Shown piece by piece: positions 9,173 through 19,900 of a DNA stretch of 64,000 bases; within the stretch, counting starts at the first letter, position 1, and every line of letters begins with the position of its first letter. The position numbers were made by a program, and so were the translations under genes. The DNA comes from Caulochytrium protostelioides (Eukaryota; Chytridiomycota; Caulochytriomycetes; Caulochytriales; Caulochytriaceae). The stretch covers positions 1-64,000 of the forward strand of contig ML014150.1 in NCBI GenBank assembly GCA_003615045.1. Reading direction: 5' to 3'. The notes below the pieces were generated by a model. That model was given only the letters and a program-made list of their open reading frames with translations, was not told the DNA's origin and searched no databases.

Positions 9173-10200
9173 CGGGATCGGCCGTCGCGGCAGTGGCCGT
9201 GGCCGACGTGGTCAGCAGTGTTTCGTCGCGCAGCGAGTGTCCGCAATAACAGCGGCGGCGACAACGACAGTGGCGACAGCGGCAGTGGCGGCCACGACGG
9301 TGGTCGGGTGCTCAACAGCAGCGGTCGTCGTTGCCGAAGACCGGGCCGCGAGCAGAGCAGAGGACCCCGCCCGCTGGCGACAACGAGAGGCGGCGGTCGC
9401 AGGATGGCTCGGGCGCCAGCGTTGCGGGAGCAGAGGATTCGTGAAGAACGGATCGGCTGTGCTTCACATCACGATGGCGGTAGCGGGTGTGCGAACGATC
9501 GATCGCGCGGGTCGATCAGCGGTCGCACCGTTGAAACACGGGGCTGGTAGGGCCTCTGATGGATGCGGCACCGACGATCGAAGGGATCGACCTCCGGCCA
9601 TACTGCCCCACCCAACCGGGATCGACGCTGTGGCCACTGTCCGGCGACGGCCTGGATGTCATATCGTGTCATGCCTCGAGCATTGAGACACGGCGTGCTG
9701 ATGGACGGCGGCTCGGGTCGTGGGGCGCGGGTCGCCGGTTGCCCGTTGCCGGTCGCCCGTGTGGCGGGTCCCGGGGGGTCACGGCCTACGACCGGCGACC
9801 GGCGACCGGCGACCGGCGACCCGCGCGGCGGTCTCGGCACCCCCGTTGCCGTGCGGTACCTCGGGTCGGCTCCGCCCACGACGACCCCAGAACGATCGAT
9901 CAAGCCCTTCCCGTCTCATCTCGTCTCGGGCGGGTCGTGCCTGTTGAGAACACGATCGATCCGCGGATGACTTGATGCCCCGATGGATTGGTGCGACCAT
10001 CGCGCGCGATCGATCGTCCTTTCCCGGCGGCCGCCGCACGGATCTGCGGCGCTCGTCAGCAGCAACCCCAGCGCCCATCCCAGAGCCTTTCGGATGCTGC
10101 GGACGCCTCCGCAGCGATAGACGCACCCGCAGATAGCAACGCGGCACGACTCCGATCCTCACGCGCCCGCCGTCTTGGCCTCCGCTCCCTCGGCTCGGCG
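9173..10200. other. Divergent intergenic region with a short GACCGGC repeat
   Basis: Lies between the starts of the BSD-domain gene (minus) and the membrane-protein gene (plus). Four tandem CGACCGGCGAC-type units occur at about 9789-9825. No TATA box or supported gene was found. Confidence 0.45.
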
Positions 10201-11074
10201 ATGATGAGCAAGCGTCGCGGCTTCCAGCGCCGCGCCGACGGCGCGGACGACGGCACGGACGAGGTCGACCGCCTGCTCGCCGCCGACGGCGCCGTGCTGG
10301 ACGAGAACGAGCAGGAGACCCTTGTCGACACGCTGCGCCAGCGCAGCCGCAAGACCGATGAAGACTACACCTGGACCCTGCGATTTCTCGTGGGCAGCGT
10401 CGGCTTTCTGTAAGTCGTTCACGGCCGCCGGTCGACCGCGCGTAGCGGCCCGGGCGGCGACCATCGCGCTTGCAGTGATCGATCGTTCTGCTGGAACGTC
10501 GCGCTCGAACGTCGCGCGCGCTGCATACTCGGCTGCTGACATGATACTCATCCGCTCGGTCTGCCGTGATCTCCTGGCCGGTCTGCCCGCCGGCGAGCGT
10601 CCGAACGGATCCGCATCTCTCCTCGATTCTGCCGGCGCTAGCGATGCGGGGCTGATCGTCGGCCGGGCCGCCGGGTGGGCGCCGCACGTGCCGTGGCTGC
10701 CGACGTTGCTCGTGGGCGCCGCGATGGCCGCCGTGTTCCACTATCTCCAGGGCCTCGGCGCGCAGATGGCTCGGGCTGCGCCGCCCGCCGACTCGGCGGC
10801 CGCGGCGGCATCCGCGACGGCGTCCGCGACGGCGTCCGCGACGGCGTCGACGGCGCCGCCCGCCTGGCGGCACCCGCTGATCCAAGTCGCCGCGGCGCTG
10901 TGCCTTGCGGCGGCGGGATGGACCGCGCTCACCAGCCCGCGGGGCTTTGAGCCGCTCACATGCGTGCCGCTGCTCGTGGTCGGCGCCGTCGTCGCGGCCG
11001 TCAGCGAGATGCGCGCTTCCGCAACCCATCTCGACCGTCTGAACGCCCTCAAGTATGATTATCGCGGCGCCTAG
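10201..11074 (+). CDS. Multi-pass membrane protein of unknown function, two exons
   Basis: Join of 10201..10409 and 10642..11074, 213 residues. The first frame ends just after a GTAAGT donor at 10410; a CTAG acceptor at 10639-10641 restores the frame, giving a 232-bp intron. The first 55 residues are charged and soluble (LLAADGAVLDENEQETLVDT, then LRQRSRKTDEDYTW). Three or four hydrophobic segments follow: one starting TLRFLVGSVGFL and spanning the splice site, one at PTLLVGAAMAAVFHYL, one at IQVAAALCLAAAGWTAL and one at PLLVVGAVVAAV. Between segments two and three is an ATAS repeat from a 9-bp DNA repeat. It resembles small uncharacterised fungal membrane proteins with a DEQEQ-type start; no function is assigned. 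The acceptor choice is the least certain part. Confidence 0.6.
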
Positions 11075-11357
11075 GACCGCGAGGCCTGCGCTGGCACGCG
11101 GCCTGGTGCGGGTAGGAGACCCCGGAAGCGCCTCTCGACGCCACGCAGACGCGATCATACAGTTATGGTGACCCACGGTGATAGGAGATGCATTAGAAGC
11201 CAGTACAGAAGAAAGCGAGCAAGCCAGCGAGAGAGACAGCCAAAGAGAGAGAAGGTCGGTGGTGTGTGTGTGTGTGTGTGTGTGTTCCCAACCGTCCGAG
11301 CAAGCGGCGCGTGCCAACACAGACAACGCGTTGCCCCCCGCCGGCGGCAAATCCATC
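11075..11357. other. Convergent intergenic region with a (GT)12 microsatellite
   Basis: Contains the GT run at 11262-11285 preceded by a purine-rich GAGA stretch; no gene seen. It may hold the 3' untranslated regions of both converging genes. Confidence 0.5.
11262..11285. repeat. (GT)12 microsatellite
   Basis: Uninterrupted GT dinucleotides over 24 bp, next to GAGA-rich DNA. Confidence 0.9.
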
Positions 11358-14300
11358 CTAGGACGAGGTCCGCGGCGTGACGGGCTGGACGAAGGGGTCG
11401 GGCGGCGCGAGGAACGGGTGTGCCAGGATCTGCGGGATCGTGGCACGGCGCGACGGGAACGGCACGAGGATGAGGCCGACGAGGTCCTTGGCGAGCGGGT
11501 CGACCGCGACGCCGGCGGGCCACTTATACTCGGCGCGCGCGATGCGGTGGAACATGGCGCGCGTGCGCTCGCCCGGGCGCGTGACAAACGGCAGCTCCTT
11601 GGTCAGCAGGGCAAAGAGGATGACGCCGAGGGCCCAGACATCGATGGGCGGGCCCTCGTACGCGAGGCCCTGGATGACCTCCGGCGCCACGTACTCCTCG
11701 GACCCGCAGCGCGCCGTGAGCCGCTGGCCCGGCGGGCACCACGTCGCGAGGCCGAAGTCGGTCACCTTCAGCGTCCGCCGGTTCGCCGTGAAGAGGACGT
11801 TCTCGATCTTCAGATCGCCATGCACGACGTGCTTGCGGTGCATGTAGCCAACGGCCATCGCGAGCTCGGCGAAGAGCCGCGCGACCTCGCGCGGCGTCAG
11901 CGTCTCGGGCGCGTCGACGATCAGCGAGAACATGTCGCCCGCCGGCAAGTACTCCAGCACGAGGCACCAGTGGTCCGGCGTCGACAGCAGGTCCAGCGCC
12001 TCCACCATATTCGGGTGGCCCTGCAGGTGCTGCAGCATGTCCCACTCGTGGTGCACCAGCTGACCCACCTTGTCCAGCAGCTGCCGCGGCAGCGTCTGCT
12101 GCCGCGTGGGCGTCGACGCCGCCCGGCTGGTGGACGTCGTGCCGCCCCCGCCCGTGGCGGACGCCGCCGGCGGACGGTGCAAGGAGGCCGTCCGCGCCGC
12201 CTGCGCCGAGGCGCGGTGCTCCGCCTCGCCGCGGCGGTTGAGGAATTTGACGGCGACCGGGCGGTCGGTGCGCGCGTCGACGGCGAGCCAGACCGTGCTG
12301 AAGCTCCCGATGCCGATCGGCCGGATCAGCCGGTACGGCCCGACCTGCCCGTTGTTCGGCGGCTGGTGCCACTTCATGTCGCCCGTGTTCGGCGTGATGT
12401 CCATGAACGAGTGGTCCGCCAGCTGCGAGGACGCCGGGAACGGCGTGGCGGGGCCCGCCATCCAGTCGGCCGCCGACGTCGTGGCCGACGCGGGTGACAG
12501 CAGCGACCGCGGCGATGGCGCCGCCATCGTCGCGGGCATCGTCGCCGTCGCCGCGGCCATGCCGTCGCCGTCGCCGGACGCCGGGGCCATCGCGATCGCC
12601 TGCTGCGGCGTCGCACACGCGCTGTCCGCGCCGCTGCTCGTCCCCAGGGGCGGCGCCGCGGGCACCGACGGCGCGGCGGCGGATGGCGCGGCTTGCATCA
12701 TCTGCGGCGTGAGGAAAATGGACGACGAGGTGCGCGAGCGTCCGCGGCCGCGCAGCGGGTGCGAGTACAGGTGCGCGGCGCGGCTCTTGCTGCCGATGAG
12801 CAGATGGGCGCCGTCGCCGTGGATGAAGTCGAGCAGGAACCGGTAGACGGGCGAGTGGGGCGAGTGGCCGGCGCTGTCGGACGCGCCGTCGGCAGCGCCG
12901 GCGCCCTCCCGCGGGCTGCCCGGCGGGATCGTGATGCTCGGCGTCTGCAGCCGCGGCGACGCGTCGAGGCGCATCGGCAGCGGCGTCGTCGGCTGCGTCC
13001 CGGCGCCCGCGCCGTCGGCCCGCCTGGGCGGGCCGTGGCCGGCGTCGGGCACGTCGACGGCGGCCTGCATGCGGTCGAGTGCCATGGGCGCGTGGCCGCG
13101 CGAGGCGTCGGGGAGCCGGGCGCTCGCGGGGCCGTCGAACGGCAGCTTGCGCGGCAGGGCGCCGTCGTGCGGCAGCGCGGGCTGCACGAGCAGCGTGTTG
13201 AACGCGGCGCGCGACCGGTCGCCGTGCAGCTCGGCGAGCGACCGGCTGCGGCCGCGGCGCGCGAGCCACGGCACGGCCGGCTTCGTGGGGGTGAGGCGGC
13301 CGTGCGTCGGCGTGCTCGCCATCGCGGCGACCTCGGCCGCCGCCGCTGCCGCCGCGGCCGCGGCCGCAGCGGCCGCGGCGGCGGCGGTGGGCGTGCCATG
13401 CGGGGAGCCCGGGGCGACGAGATCGGCCGGGGTCTGGCAGGCGACGACCATCGCGGCGGCGGCGGCGGCGGCGGCAGCCGCGGCGGCGGCGGCCAGGGCC
13501 GAGCGGGCGGGCGTCGGCGTGGCGGGCGCGTGGGGGCTCGCGACGCTGGCGCGCGTGCTGCGGCCGACGGTCGAGGAGCGGCCGATCTCGGGCGACGGAA
13601 CGGGGCTGTCGAGGGCGACGCGGGGCGACGCGGGCCGGGACGTCCGGGGGGCGTCCGTGGCGGGAGCGGCGACGGCGGGACCCGGCGGCGGCGGGTCGAT
13701 GGCCATGGCCGACGCGGCGGCCACGGCGGCGGACGCGGGCGGCGGCGGGGACGGCGGCCAGGGCCGGCGGTGGGCGGGCGTCTCGAGCGCGGGCGGCGTG
13801 GAGCGACAGTGGGGCACGTGGACCTCGTAGCGGGCGCGGTGGACGGGCGAGAGCGGCGAGCCGGCCGCCGTGATGGGCATGGCGGCGACGGTGGCGGCGG
13901 GCGCGGCCATGGCGGGCCGGCCCCGCGGGGGGTCCCGTCCCGTCCCGGTCGTCTCGGGCGGCGGCGCGCGGGCGGGTGCCGGTGCCGGTGCGGACGCCGG
14001 TCCGGGCGCCGCGGCAGGCGGCGTCTGCAGGGCCGATCCGACGAGCAAGGAGACGCCGCGGACGGGCGGCGCGAGCGGCGGTGTCACCGATCCGGAGGCG
14101 GGCGACGCGGTGGGTCCGGCGGGACCCGCGAGGCCGCTGCGCGGCGGCGGGGTGGTGGCGGCGGACGGCCGCGCGGCGTCGGCCGGTCTTGGCCACGCGG
14201 CGGGCTCCCTGGCGGCGGCGCCACCCGCGTCGATGCACGGCGGCGGCGGCGCCATGGCGGGCGGCGACCCGGCGGCCACGGGAGCGGCGTCGGCGTCGGC

Positions 14301-14435
14301 GTTGACGCTCTCTCCGGCGGCCGGGAAGACCTCCGAACCCCCGCGCGGCAGCGTTGGCGTCAGCGTCGGCGTCAGCGACGGCGTCGACGGGTGGCCGCGC
14401 GTGCGACGGTGATCAGGGGCGGATGGGGTGGTCAT
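11358..14435 (-). CDS. CAMK-like Ser/Thr protein kinase with a long disordered N-terminus
   Basis: 1025 residues, ATG at 14435. Residues 1-690 are Ala/Pro/Ser-rich and disordered with poly-Ala runs. The kinase domain is at about 700-1012: Gly loop IGIGSFSTVWLAVD (707-720), ATP Lys in VAVK (730), a 60-residue Ser/Thr-rich insert, alpha-C Glu in HHEWDML, catalytic loop HGDLKIEN (Asp 874, Asn 879), DFG at 893-895, and SEEYVAPEV as the APE motif. The usual HRD arginine is Gly, so the kinase is probably not regulated by phosphate on the activation loop in the standard way. Fungal kinases with a CGSEEY(V/A)APE segment exist in nutrient and stress signalling, but the substrate here is unknown. No intron was detected. 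Confidence 0.85.
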   Translation of the reverse strand: MTTPSAPDHRRTRGHPSTPSLTPTLTPTLPRGGSEVFPAAGESVNADADAAPVAAGSPPAMAPPPPCIDAGGAAAREPAAWPRPADAARPSAATTPPPRSGLAGPAGPTASPASGSVTPPLAPPVRGVSLLVGSALQTPPAAAPGPASAPAPAPARAPPPETTGTGRDPPRGRPAMAAPAATVAAMPITAAGSPLSPVHRARYEVHVPHCRSTPPALETPAHRRPWPPSPPPPASAAVAAASAMAIDPPPPGPAVAAPATDAPRTSRPASPRVALDSPVPSPEIGRSSTVGRSTRASVASPHAPATPTPARSALAAAAAAAAAAAAAAMVVACQTPADLVAPGSPHGTPTAAAAAAAAAAAAAAAAAEVAAMASTPTHGRLTPTKPAVPWLARRGRSRSLAELHGDRSRAAFNTLLVQPALPHDGALPRKLPFDGPASARLPDASRGHAPMALDRMQAAVDVPDAGHGPPRRADGAGAGTQPTTPLPMRLDASPRLQTPSITIPPGSPREGAGAADGASDSAGHSPHSPVYRFLLDFIHGDGAHLLIGSKSRAAHLYSHPLRGRGRSRTSSSIFLTPQMMQAAPSAAAPSVPAAPPLGTSSGADSACATPQQAIAMAPASGDGDGMAAATATMPATMAAPSPRSLLSPASATTSAADWMAGPATPFPASSQLADHSFMDITPNTGDMKWHQPPNNGQVGPYRLIRPIGIGSFSTVWLAVDARTDRPVAVKFLNRRGEAEHRASAQAARTASLHRPPAASATGGGGTTSTSRAASTPTRQQTLPRQLLDKVGQLVHHEWDMLQHLQGHPNMVEALDLLSTPDHWCLVLEYLPAGDMFSLIVDAPETLTPREVARLFAELAMAVGYMHRKHVVHGDLKIENVLFTANRRTLKVTDFGLATWCPPGQRLTARCGSEEYVAPEVIQGLAYEGPPIDVWALGVILFALLTKELPFVTRPGERTRAMFHRIARAEYKWPAGVAVDPLAKDLVGLILVPFPSRRATIPQILAHPFLAPPDPFVQPVTPRTSS

Positions 14436-15869
14436 GGCGACGCGGCGCGGCGTGTCGTGGCGCCGCCCGCGGGGTTAGGACGGCGTGGTCAGCGTGTTGG
14501 GGGGTCGGCCGCGTGGCCTTGGCCGTGGCGGTCGCCGTCGCCGTCGCCGGAGTTGGGCGATGGGCGATGGACGATGGACGGTGCGGCGTGGTGGGCACCG
14601 CGGCACCGGCCAAGCGGGCGAACGGCACGCCTCGTGGGCGACCACGAACGCTGATCGCGGCGGCGCGGGTCGGACGCCGCGTCGGGCGAAGGGCGCGGCG
14701 AGCGGCGGCGCCGACCACGGCGGCAGGCGCGCCGATCGGCGCCGGGCCGTCGGGCGACGGCGGAGGGCGCGGCCGGCGTCCGTCGACCGCCAGCCGGCTC
14801 GGCGCCGATCGGCCCGGGCGGCGGGCACGCACGCACGCACGGGTAGCGATCGGAGGCGGGCCGCGGGGCGGCCGGTGGCGGCGCCGTCACGAGGCAGGAC
14901 GGTGGCACGTCCAGCGGCGGGAGAGCCACCGACGGACGAGGTATCGCACGCGCGGCGTGGAAGAGACACGGCGCGAGCGACCGGCAGAAGGACGCGTGAG
15001 ACGGCGAGAGGCGCCCGTCGGCGGGCGGCGGCAGCAGCGGGCGGCCCGGGACGGCGATCGCGGCCGGCCGAGCGTCGCCGGATAGGGTGCCGCGGGTCGA
15101 TGCCGCGGGTCGATGCCGCGGGTCGATGCGGGCGTCGGCCTCGACGGGTCTCCCGCGATACGTCGCGCGCGCCCGTCGCCTCGCGGAAGGCGCTCGTGCC
15201 GGCGAATGCCGATGCCCGTCGGCGTGTCTTTGACTCCGTCGCGGGCGTCGCGGGCGGGACGGCGGCGTTCGCGGCGCGACGGCCAGCGACGCGTGGCGGT
15301 GCCCCCCGACCGCCGCCGCCGCCGCCGCCCGCCGCGGAGCCGCCGCCGGTGCCCCCTTCCCTTTCGCGGCGCCCAGTATGGACGGCGCCCAGCGCGGCGG
15401 CAGGGGCGCCTATCACCGTCGGCCGCACTCCTCCCGCCGTCGCCGCCGCCGCCGCCGCCGCCGTCCACGTCACGGGTCGGGTGTCGCACCGAACGGCCTG
15501 CGCTCCCGCCGGAACGCCGCGGCGGCCACGTCAGAGTTCCTGCTGGGATTTACCCGGATCGACGGCCATCGAGGGGCCATGGGCCATGGGCCATGGGCCA
15601 TGGGCCATGGGCCGACCCTGGACCAGCGTTTGCCTCCTGCGATCCGCATGGCGTCCGCTATGGCCGCATCGGTGAGCGTGGTGCGTGGCGGCTGTTCCGC
15701 GAGAGACCATCGAGACCGCGGCCTTCACTTGGCCTTCCCAGGAGCGGATCTGCCGTCGCCACGGGCGCTCGCGGCACCCGGTTCCCGCCTCGACAGCCCC
15801 CGCCCGCCGCCGCATCACCCGCCGCATCACCCGACGTATCACCCGACGTGAGCTGTCTGTCGGACCACC
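14436..15869. other. GC-rich intergenic region with short tandem repeats
   Basis: About 1.4 kb upstream of both the kinase gene and PKR1. Frames on both strands are Arg/Ala/Gly-rich shadows without domains. Three tandem CCGCGGGTCGATG units lie at about 15089-15130 and a GGGCCAT heptamer array at 15574-15613. Confidence 0.45.
15574..15613. repeat. GGGCCAT heptamer array
   Basis: Five perfect GGGCCAT units plus GGGCC. The unit contains GGCC and, across junctions, CCATGG, so the array is near-palindromic. A degenerate related array lies at 6378-6420. Confidence 0.85.
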
Positions 15870-16280
15870 ATGGCCACCACATCCTCCGTCTTGAAGTCGC
15901 GAGCTTCGGCCGCCGCGGCCGACGCCGACGCTCCCGAGGCCGATGCCGCCTCCGCCGACACGGCCGTGATGCCCGCGGGCCTCGTGGGCGACGTGATCAA
16001 CGGGATCTTTGAGCCCGGCGTCAATGCGTCGACCATCGCCGTCATGAACGGCAGCTTCTACGCGCTGTTCGTCTGCCTCGCCACGCTGCTCGTCCTCACC
16101 CGCGGCAACATCCACGTCGGCGTCCTTACCGCCCTCGCGGCGGGCCTCTTTGCCTCCGTCCAGTTTGTGCTCCGCGAGCAGCGCCGCCATGGCGCGGCCG
16201 CCGGCCAGGCAGCCGCCCGCACGGCCGCGCCTGCCGCGGCCACCGAGGGCCCGTCGGACGAGACCCGTTCGTTGATGTAA
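15870..16280 (+). CDS. PKR1: PKR1 family protein, ER factor for V-ATPase assembly
   Basis: 136 residues, with ATG in the context ACCATGG. The central segment (about residues 37-100) holds the family signature: an amphipathic start VINGIFEPGVNAS, a first membrane segment SFYALFVCLATLLVLT, a short GNIH turn, and a second membrane segment VLTALAAGLFASVQFVL ending in a charged RE. The GxxT/S start and the NIH turn match yeast and fission yeast Pkr1, which sits in the ER and helps assemble the V0 sector of the vacuolar ATPase. The N-terminus (about 35 residues) and the Ala-rich C-terminal tail are longer than in yeast. There is no intron. The gene lies 620 bp before PAT1 on the same strand. Confidence 0.85.
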   Translation: MATTSSVLKSRASAAAADADAPEADAASADTAVMPAGLVGDVINGIFEPGVNASTIAVMNGSFYALFVCLATLLVLTRGNIHVGVLTALAAGLFASVQFVLREQRRHGAAAGQAAARTAAPAAATEGPSDETRSLM

Positions 16281-16900
16281 CCTCCGAATAGACTTCTCGA
16301 CGCGACGCGCGTCGCCCGTGAATGGGATCGTCGTCGCCGCCGCCGCTGCGTGGCGCAGCACGCGTGGGTGGGTGGGGGAGGTGCGTGCCGGGCGAGTGGG
16401 GCGGGCGGTCCATGGTCCGGTCGGACGGGCCGCGCGGCTCCGCCGACGCGTCCTCCGCGCAGCACGCGTCGACGGCCTCAGCATGGCCCATGCCACGGCT
16501 ACGGCCATCGCCATCGCTGACAGGACGCCCGGTCGCCGAGCCGACGCATCATCCGGCGCTGGGCCGATGCGTATAGTCGGCGCGCGACGAGGCGCTGGCA
16601 GGCTCACGACCCTTCGTGACCGCGACGTCTCGTGAAGGAGAGCACGTCCGCGCGGCCACGCGCATCGTGGTCCGGTCGCCCCCGCCCACGCTCTCGACGG
16701 CACGCTCGGCAAGCTCGCGCCGGCTCCTGGGACGACGCGCCGTCCTCTGTGTCTGTCTCCTCTCGCGTCCGCGCCGATTGCCCGGCACGCCCGCGCCTTC
16801 TGTCTGCTCCCGTGCCCGCGTGCCCGCGTCCGTGCTTCCGGAGGGGCGATCCCGACCGTTGCCGCTGCCACTGCCGCTGCCGCTGCCGCACGCGATCACC
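16281..16900. other. Intergenic region between PKR1 and PAT1
   Basis: Probably the PAT1 promoter and leader. An upstream in-frame extension of PAT1 (16616-16900) has no ATG in good context and lacks conservation with Pat1, so it is treated as leader. Nothing else was seen. Confidence 0.45.
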
Positions 16901-19900
16901 ATGTCCTTCTTTGGCTTTGACGCCGCGATGCCCGCCCAGGGCGCCCCCGAGGCCCTGCCCTCCGGCGACGACGTCGACGCGCATCTCGAGCGCCGCGCCA
17001 CCGAGGCCCTGATCGTCGACGACGCCGTGGATCCCGACGCCGCCGCCGACGCCGCCGACGCCGCCGCCGTGCTGGAGGACGACGACGCCGCGCTCAACGA
17101 CGCGACCTTCGGCGACGCGATCGCCGCGGGACCCGCCGCCACCGACTTTACCTTCCAGACGGCCCCCGGCGCCGCGCGCCCGGCGGGCGCCTCGATCCCG
17201 TCGACCGCGCCGTCCGACGCCGCGTCGAACCACCCGCTGGTCAGGCCGCTGCAGCAGCTGCATCTGCACGGCGACCCCCGACAACCCGCCGCCAGCGCTG
17301 ACCCTGACGCCGCCACGGACCGGCCCTCCCAGCCGGGCGTGGCCGTGCCGCCGCACCCGCACCCGCACCCCCACGCGCACGCGCACGCGCACGCGCACCC
17401 CCACCATCCCCACCAACCGCCGCCGCCGGGCATGTTCCCGGGCTACCCGGCCGGTGCCTACCCGCCGCCGATGCCGGGCCCCCCGCATCTGCACCACCCG
17501 GGCTACCTGCCGCACCCCGGCGCCGGCGCCGCCGACGACCCGAATGCCGCGGGCGCCGCGCGGCCCATGACCGTCGACGAGCTCGAGGCCGCCGCGCGCG
17601 CCGGCCGCCTGCCGCCCCTGGGCGCCGCCCCGCCGGGGCCCGGCAACCCCATGGGCCTCGTCGGGCCGCCGTATGCGATGCATCCGCACCCGCACCCGCA
17701 CCACCACCCGCACCACCACCCGCACGCCGCGGGACCGATGGGCTTCCTGCCGCACCCGATGCAGGGCCACCCGCATCCCGGCATGCCCGGCATGCCGCAC
17801 GCGCCTCCGCAGGCCTCGCCGCACGGCCCGCCGCACGCGCCGCCCCACGGCGCCCACCCGGACAGGCCCTTCCCGATGCCGCCTCACCCGGGCATGCCGC
17901 AGCAGCCGACCGCCGAGGGCGACGCCGCTGCGGCCGCCGCCGCCGCCACGGGCGACGCCGCCGCCACGGGCGACGCTCAGTCGCCGCCGTTTTCCGACGG
18001 CCACCCCGCCGCGTCGCCGGTCTCGGAGCAGGACCGCCAGTTCCCGCCGCTGGGCCAGCAAGCGCCGCGGGCGCATGGCGGCCAGGCCCCCTCGTCCGCC
18101 TCGCATCGCGGCGTGCCGTTGCCGGCGTCCGGCGCCCCCGGCGCCGCCGGATCGGGCTCGGGCCACGCGACGGCGTCGCGCCCCCAACACGGCCCCAGCC
18201 ACGGCCAGGGCGGCCCCGCGCGGCCGCGCGAGCTGTACGTCGAAAGCACGCCGCGCTCCCGCCACGAGCAGTACTGCGGCATCATGACGCAGCGCGAGAA
18301 AGAGCGCATCACGGGCCTCCAGATCTCCCACCTCGTGACCGACACGCCCGCCCGCGACGATTTCTACTATGAGATCTACAAGACGCTCGTCGCGCCGCTG
18401 GCCGCGACGAACCTGCAGCGCGCGAAGGGCGAGAAGCTCACGTGGCAGCATCTCATCTTTATGCCGCTGAGCACGGCGACGGACGCCGCGGCCACGGGCG
18501 GCATGCCGTCCGGCGGCAGCGACCCCCACGGCGGCGGCGCTGCCGCGGCGTCCGCCGGCGCCATGGTCGGCAACGGCCGGCTCACGACGCACATGCGCAA
18601 CCAGATGCAGCGGCTCATCGACAACCGCCGCGCCGCGAAGGTCCGCGGCAAGACGATGTGGATGGAAGGCGCGATGGGCCGCGTCGGGCTGCCGAGCAAG
18701 GACACGCCGCGCCAGGCCCTGCAGATCCCCACGGGCATGTCGGCCTCGTCCTCCGCCGACTCGGTCAGCGCGTCCATGCTGGCCGGCTCCGGCCTCGGCG
18801 CCATCGGCGGCGGCGACGCCGAGAGCCACGCGGGGTCGACGACGTCGGCCCCGGCGCCGACGGCGCCCCCGGCCGCGCCGCAGCTCATGCCGAACACCGT
18901 CGGCGCGCACGACGACGCGGACGCCGCGGCGCCCGCGGCCGACGTGATGGTCGAGACCTCCGAGCCGCCGCTCACGCGCACCGCCGTGCTCGCGCGCATC
19001 GAGGCCATCTACAGCCTCGTGCTCGCCATCGAGGAAGCCAGCCGCGACGCCACCGACGAGGACGACGCCGAGGCGGGCGCCGCGGCGGGCGACGCGACGA
19101 GCGGCGTCGATGCCGTGAGCCAGAGCGATGCGCGTCCGGGCTCGGCCGACGGCACGACGATGGCGACGACGGCGACGGACGTCGCGTCCGAGCCGCCGAC
19201 CGCCGCCGCCGCCCCGGCGACCGCGCCGAAGGTGACGCAGGCGCAGCGGCACGCGCAGCTGCTGCGCCTGCTGCGCCTCGAGACGCTGCCCTCGCCGATG
19301 CAGCCGCACCTGCTGACGCAGATCCTGAGCATCAACAAGGGCATCAAGCTGGTTCCGCGACTGCTACGGTTCCTGACGCCCGAGGAGACGCACCGGTTCC
19401 TGCTGACGATGGTGACGCGCCTCGAGGCGCTGCCGGTGTGCCACGTGCCCGCCGGCCAAACGCCCGCGGACCCGCGCGTCGAGCTCTTTGTTGGCGCCGT
19501 CATTCCGGCGCTCGTCAACACCGTCGCCGAAATCCCGATGCAGGTGGTCATCCACGCGATGCACGAGATGCTCGGGCGCCACTACGCCGTCTGGATCGCC
19601 AAGAGCAAGATCGGCTTGGCGCTGCTGACCATGTTCCTGTCGCGCGCCGAGATCCTCAAGCAGACCGCCGCCGCGGGCGCCGCGGACCTCTCGCCGGACG
19701 CGCTCGCGTCCTGGAAGGAGGTCTACAACTTCCTCTTTGCCACGCTGCAGGGCCGCTTCGCGTACATCTTCCCGGACCCCGTGCCGGCCGCGGCCGCCGC
19801 CGACGCCGCGGCCGCCACCGACGCCGATCAAGCCGAGGAGGACGGCGCCGACGACGTGTACGTGTGGCAGTTCCTGGCGGCCATGGCGGTCGCGACGACC

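Noticed and set aside
16604-19309. 901-codon minus-strand frame opposite PAT1
   Set aside because: Arg/Gly/Val-rich antisense shadow of a strongly identified gene.
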